Origin: Bacillota bacterium
GTDB taxonomy: Bacteria; Bacillota; Clostridia; DSM-8532
Assembly (NCBI GenBank): GCA_023415205.1
Contig: JAEZLR010000030.1
Span: 1-64,000 of the forward strand
Direction of reading: 5' to 3'
Length of the DNA stretch: 64,000 bases
How positions within the stretch are numbered: the first letter of the stretch is position 1; the number at the start of each line of letters is the position of its first letter. Positions 62,082 to 64,000 of this stretch are shown here, one piece after another. A program made the translations under genes and the position numbers. The notes beneath the pieces were generated by a model. It did no database searches. It saw only the letters and a list, made by a program, of their open reading frames with translations, and was not told where the DNA came from.

Positions 62082-62306
62082 ATGAAAAAGAATAATGTAT
62101 TTCTTGCAGTTGGATTACTTATGATTGCCTTTACCTTGATGGCAAAACAATTTATTGCCGGCTACCCTCATTTTCTGCAAGGCATAGGCCTGGGACTGGG
62201 GTTGATTTTGGAAATTATAGGGTGCTATTTAAGCCGTTATGATATGCCTGAATGGATGAAAAAGAAAAACCTTTGGATAAAAAAGCACCTGTTACACCGT
62301 GTCTGA
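62082..62306 (+). CDS. Small membrane protein of the Xre operon
   Basis: A 74-residue protein with two predicted transmembrane helices (NVFLAVGLLMIAFTLMAK and FLQGIGLGLGLILEIIGCYL) and a strongly basic C-terminus (EWMKKKNLWIKKHLLHRV). No known family is recognised. AAAAGGAG is 13 bp before the ATG. It is the first gene after the triple operator. Confidence 0.7.
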   Translation: MKKNNVFLAVGLLMIAFTLMAKQFIAGYPHFLQGIGLGLGLILEIIGCYLSRYDMPEWMKKKNLWIKKHLLHRV

Positions 62307-62402
62307 TGAGCTTCCAATGAACCTGGGCCGATACCATAAAAACGATGGGAAAGGCTCAAATATTTGTAGGCATGGCGCACATTGGTAGAGGCAGGTGATT
62401 AT

Positions 62403-62600
62403 ATGAAAAACCGTATTCAAGATCTTCGTAAGGAGCGACGGATTACACAGGAGGAACTGGCGACGGCGGTGGAAGTCACCCGGCAGACCATCATTTCCCT
62501 GGAGAATGGCAAATATAATGCATCCCTTCAACTGGCCCATAAGATCGCTGTTTATTTTGGGAAAACCATCGAGGAAGTATTTATTTTTGAGGAGGAGTAG
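62403..62600 (+). CDS. Xre-family transcriptional regulator
   Basis: A 65-residue helix-turn-helix protein consisting almost only of the DNA-binding domain: NRIQDLRKERRITQEELATAVEVTRQTIISLENGKYNASLQLAHKIAVYFGKTIEEVFIFEEE. This subclass is typical of small Firmicute repressors that control an adjacent membrane-protein gene. AGGTGATT precedes the ATG. The 23-bp-spaced operators upstream of its operon are its likely target, so it would be autoregulated. Confidence 0.93.
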   Translation: MKNRIQDLRKERRITQEELATAVEVTRQTIISLENGKYNASLQLAHKIAVYFGKTIEEVFIFEEE

Positions 62601-62603
62601 TCA

Positions 62604-63050
62604 ATGCTTATTAATATGCTGGTTTCTGATTCTAAGAAGAGAGTCAAGGTAATGACTTGGGTGGGTCTTGTAATGTTCGTCGGTGGAGCGATAGCCCTTT
62701 TACTTTCCTTTACGGACACCCTTCAGGGGACTTTTATGGGGGGCTTCTATGGTGGGCTAGGTGCCGTCATGATGGTAATTGGCTCAACACTAATCGTTGT
62801 TTTCAGGCTTGTGTTGAAAAATCCTGAACGTAGGAAAAAGGTTGAGATTAAAGGAAAGGATGAAAGAAATCACTTTATCATCCAAAAGGCAGCCACGATC
62901 ACTTTTTTTGCCATGATCTTTCTTCTATTTACAGCAATGCTGATTGTTGGGTCCACGAATTCCACCATTTTCACCACCCTTCTTATCGTTTTCGGGACTC
63001 AAGGGGGGATCTTTTTTCTTCTTCTGGTGATACTTCGGCTGTTCAATTAG
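62604..63050 (+). CDS. DUF2178-like membrane protein
   Basis: A 148-residue protein with four predicted transmembrane helices. The middle hydrophilic segment RLVLKNPERRKKVEIKGKDERNHFIIQKA is characteristic of the DUF2178-type family often found with small Xre regulators. The function is unknown. GAGGAGGAG lies before the ATG, 3 bp after the Xre gene. Confidence 0.8.
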   Translation: MLINMLVSDSKKRVKVMTWVGLVMFVGGAIALLLSFTDTLQGTFMGGFYGGLGAVMMVIGSTLIVVFRLVLKNPERRKKVEIKGKDERNHFIIQKAATITFFAMIFLLFTAMLIVGSTNSTIFTTLLIVFGTQGGIFFLLLVILRLFN

Positions 63051-63103
63051 GATACTTGCAGATACGGATTATCTTTTAGCTGGACTCATGGAATATTTTT
63101 TTC

Positions 63104-63132
63104 TTGCAGAATGCCGCTCTATTTTATATAAT
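63104..63132 (+). promoter_or_regulatory. Promoter of the cobalamin-riboswitch transcript
   Basis: TTGCAG (63104-63109) and TATAAT (63127-63132) are 17 bp apart, ending 18 bp before the riboswitch. Confidence 0.75.
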
Positions 63133-63149
63133 CAATTACAATTGAATAG

Positions 63150-63320
63150 TACATGATGGTGCATATCCATGCATAATAGGGAATCCGGTGAAATACCGGG
63201 ACTGTCCCAGCAACCGTGAAGCAGACAAAACGGCTAATACCACTAAGTTTTTTGCGAAGCAAAAAACTCGGGAAGGTGCCGCGGAGGATGAAGCCAAGTC
63301 GGTAGACCTGCCAACATGTA
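63150..63320 (+). ncRNA. Cobalamin riboswitch
   Basis: The paired ends TACATG (63150-63155) and CATGTA (63315-63320) close the P1 stem. Inside are the conserved GGGAATCCGGTGAAATACC block, ACTGTCCC and AGCAACCGTGA, then the B12-box-like AAGCCAAGTCGGTAGACCTGCC at about 63292-63312. It should bind adenosylcobalamin or a related corrinoid and stop expression of the transport gene when the vitamin is plentiful. Confidence 0.95.
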
Positions 63321-63382
63321 AGGTTTTCTTCTGGGGTTTAAGAGTTAGAGTCGTACAGGCATGTTCTTTGCTATGCTTTTTA

Positions 63383-63409
63383 CCCCGCTTTATTTAAGCG
63401 GGGTTTTTT
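63383..63409 (+). terminator. Riboswitch-controlled terminator
   Basis: CCCCGCTT / AAGCGGGG stem followed by six T. It lies between the riboswitch and the start codon at 63465, so control is by early termination. Confidence 0.88.
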
Positions 63410-63464
63410 AGTTGTAAAGGCCTAAAAAACTGGACCCCAAATGATTAGGTTAGGAGAATTTACA

Positions 63465-64000
63465 ATGAAAAGACTGGTTACATTAATTCTTGCTCTGGCT
63501 CTTGTGCTCACTATGGCTGGGTGTGTTACTCCCAATGTCGCTACCCCTACGCCTAAGCCCCCTGCTCAGATCACCGACAGCAGGGGAAATGAGGTAAACT
63601 TTGATACCCCTCCTCAAAAAATCATCTCACTGGCTCCTGCCAATACAGAAATCCTCTATGCTCTGGGTGTGGGAGATAAGGTGATTGCCGTCAGTGAATA
63701 CTGCAACTATCCTGAGGACGCTCGGAACAAACAAAAGCTTCCCACCGGTGAGAATCTTAATATTGAAGCGGTGATTGCACTAAAGCCAGAGGCAGCCTTT
63801 ATAGGCAAGATGTCGGTTATGGATGATCAGATCAAGCAATTAGAGGATGCAGGTATCAAGATCGTGGTCACCGAGGCCAATAGCATCTCCGAGACCTACC
63901 AGGTCATCAGGCTTATTGGAAAAGTAGTGGACAAGGAAAAAGAAGCCGACCAGATGGTAGTGGATATGGAAAAGGGTTTTGAGGCCATCCGTGCCCAGGT
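63465..64000 (+). CDS. btuF: Cobalamin ABC transporter binding lipoprotein, BtuF-like (5-prime part)
   Basis: The gene runs off the window end, so only about 178 residues are seen. A signal MKRLVTLILALALVLTMAGC with lipobox MAGC is followed by a TPKPP linker. The binding fold begins ITDSRGNEVNFDTPPQKIISLAPANTEILYALGVGDKVIAVSEYCNYP, typical of class III vitamin B12 or siderophore binding proteins. The upstream cobalamin riboswitch points to corrinoid as the ligand. AGGAG precedes the ATG. The partner permease and ATPase genes probably lie outside the window. Confidence 0.9.
   Translation, partial: MKRLVTLILALALVLTMAGCVTPNVATPTPKPPAQITDSRGNEVNFDTPPQKIISLAPANTEILYALGVGDKVIAVSEYCNYPEDARNKQKLPTGENLNIEAVIALKPEAAFIGKMSVMDDQIKQLEDAGIKIVVTEANSISETYQVIRLIGKVVDKEKEADQMVVDMEKGFEAIRAQ

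Noticed and set aside
63188..63397. Open frame inside the cobalamin riboswitch
   Set aside because: The sequence is fully explained by the riboswitch core and its terminator region.

Overview
The window looks like a chromosomal stretch from an anaerobic, low-to-middle GC Clostridia-type Firmicute. The evidence is the intact ctsR-mcsA-mcsB-clpC stress operon with a CtsR box, groESL behind a perfect CIRCE element, a LexA-type box on uvrA, strong AGGAGG-like ribosome sites with TTG and GTG starts, and many ferredoxin-type and redox genes. I see no insertion sequence, prophage, CRISPR array or rRNA operon. The species cannot be named from the sequence alone.

1-5.7 kb: tRNA-Cys, a lipoprotein, then a PadR regulator with its own operator, a CoA-binding protein and an unusual RnfD-RnfC fusion. 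A thioredoxin-reductase-like flavoprotein and a DUF1858 redox protein follow. 5.7-18.6 kb: a long minus-strand run with a chemoreceptor, an auxiliary-type tryptophanyl-tRNA synthetase, three GyrI-like-domain proteins (two fused to AraC), shikimate kinase, an M28 peptidase, an ANT(6)-like enzyme, CorA and YjbQ.

18.8-30 kb (plus strand): a multidomain c-di-GMP protein, then a MurL/MurD2-type pair that would install glutamate in peptidoglycan by the L-Glu-then-epimerise route. CarD, a PIN-TRAM protein, IspD and an EF-G-like GTPase follow. 30-40 kb: CtsR/McsA/McsB/ClpC, L13-S9, a YcaQ-family DNA glycosylase and UvrA.

40-54 kb: a zinc-ribbon membrane protein, a WG-repeat lipoprotein, two minus-strand enzymes, and a DUF39 / NIL-ferredoxin / UPF0280 trio matching the anaerobic homocysteine pathway. 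Next come an apparent orphan minus-strand small transcript, ProB, HU, an unknown gene coupled to birA, a disordered Q/N/R-rich protein, CoaX and GroES-GroEL. 54-62 kb: an oligosaccharide operon (ABC binding protein, two permeases, a GH3 glycosidase) with a YesM/YesN-type two-component system. 62-64 kb: a small Xre-controlled membrane-protein operon with three operators spaced exactly 23 bp apart, then a cobalamin riboswitch with its terminator in front of a BtuF-like lipoprotein cut by the window end.

The parts most worth following up are the RnfD-RnfC fusion that lacks the usual covalent-flavin motif, the MurL-MurD2 pair beside a c-di-GMP protein, the homocysteine trio, and the orphan minus-strand transcript at about 47.0-47.18 kb.
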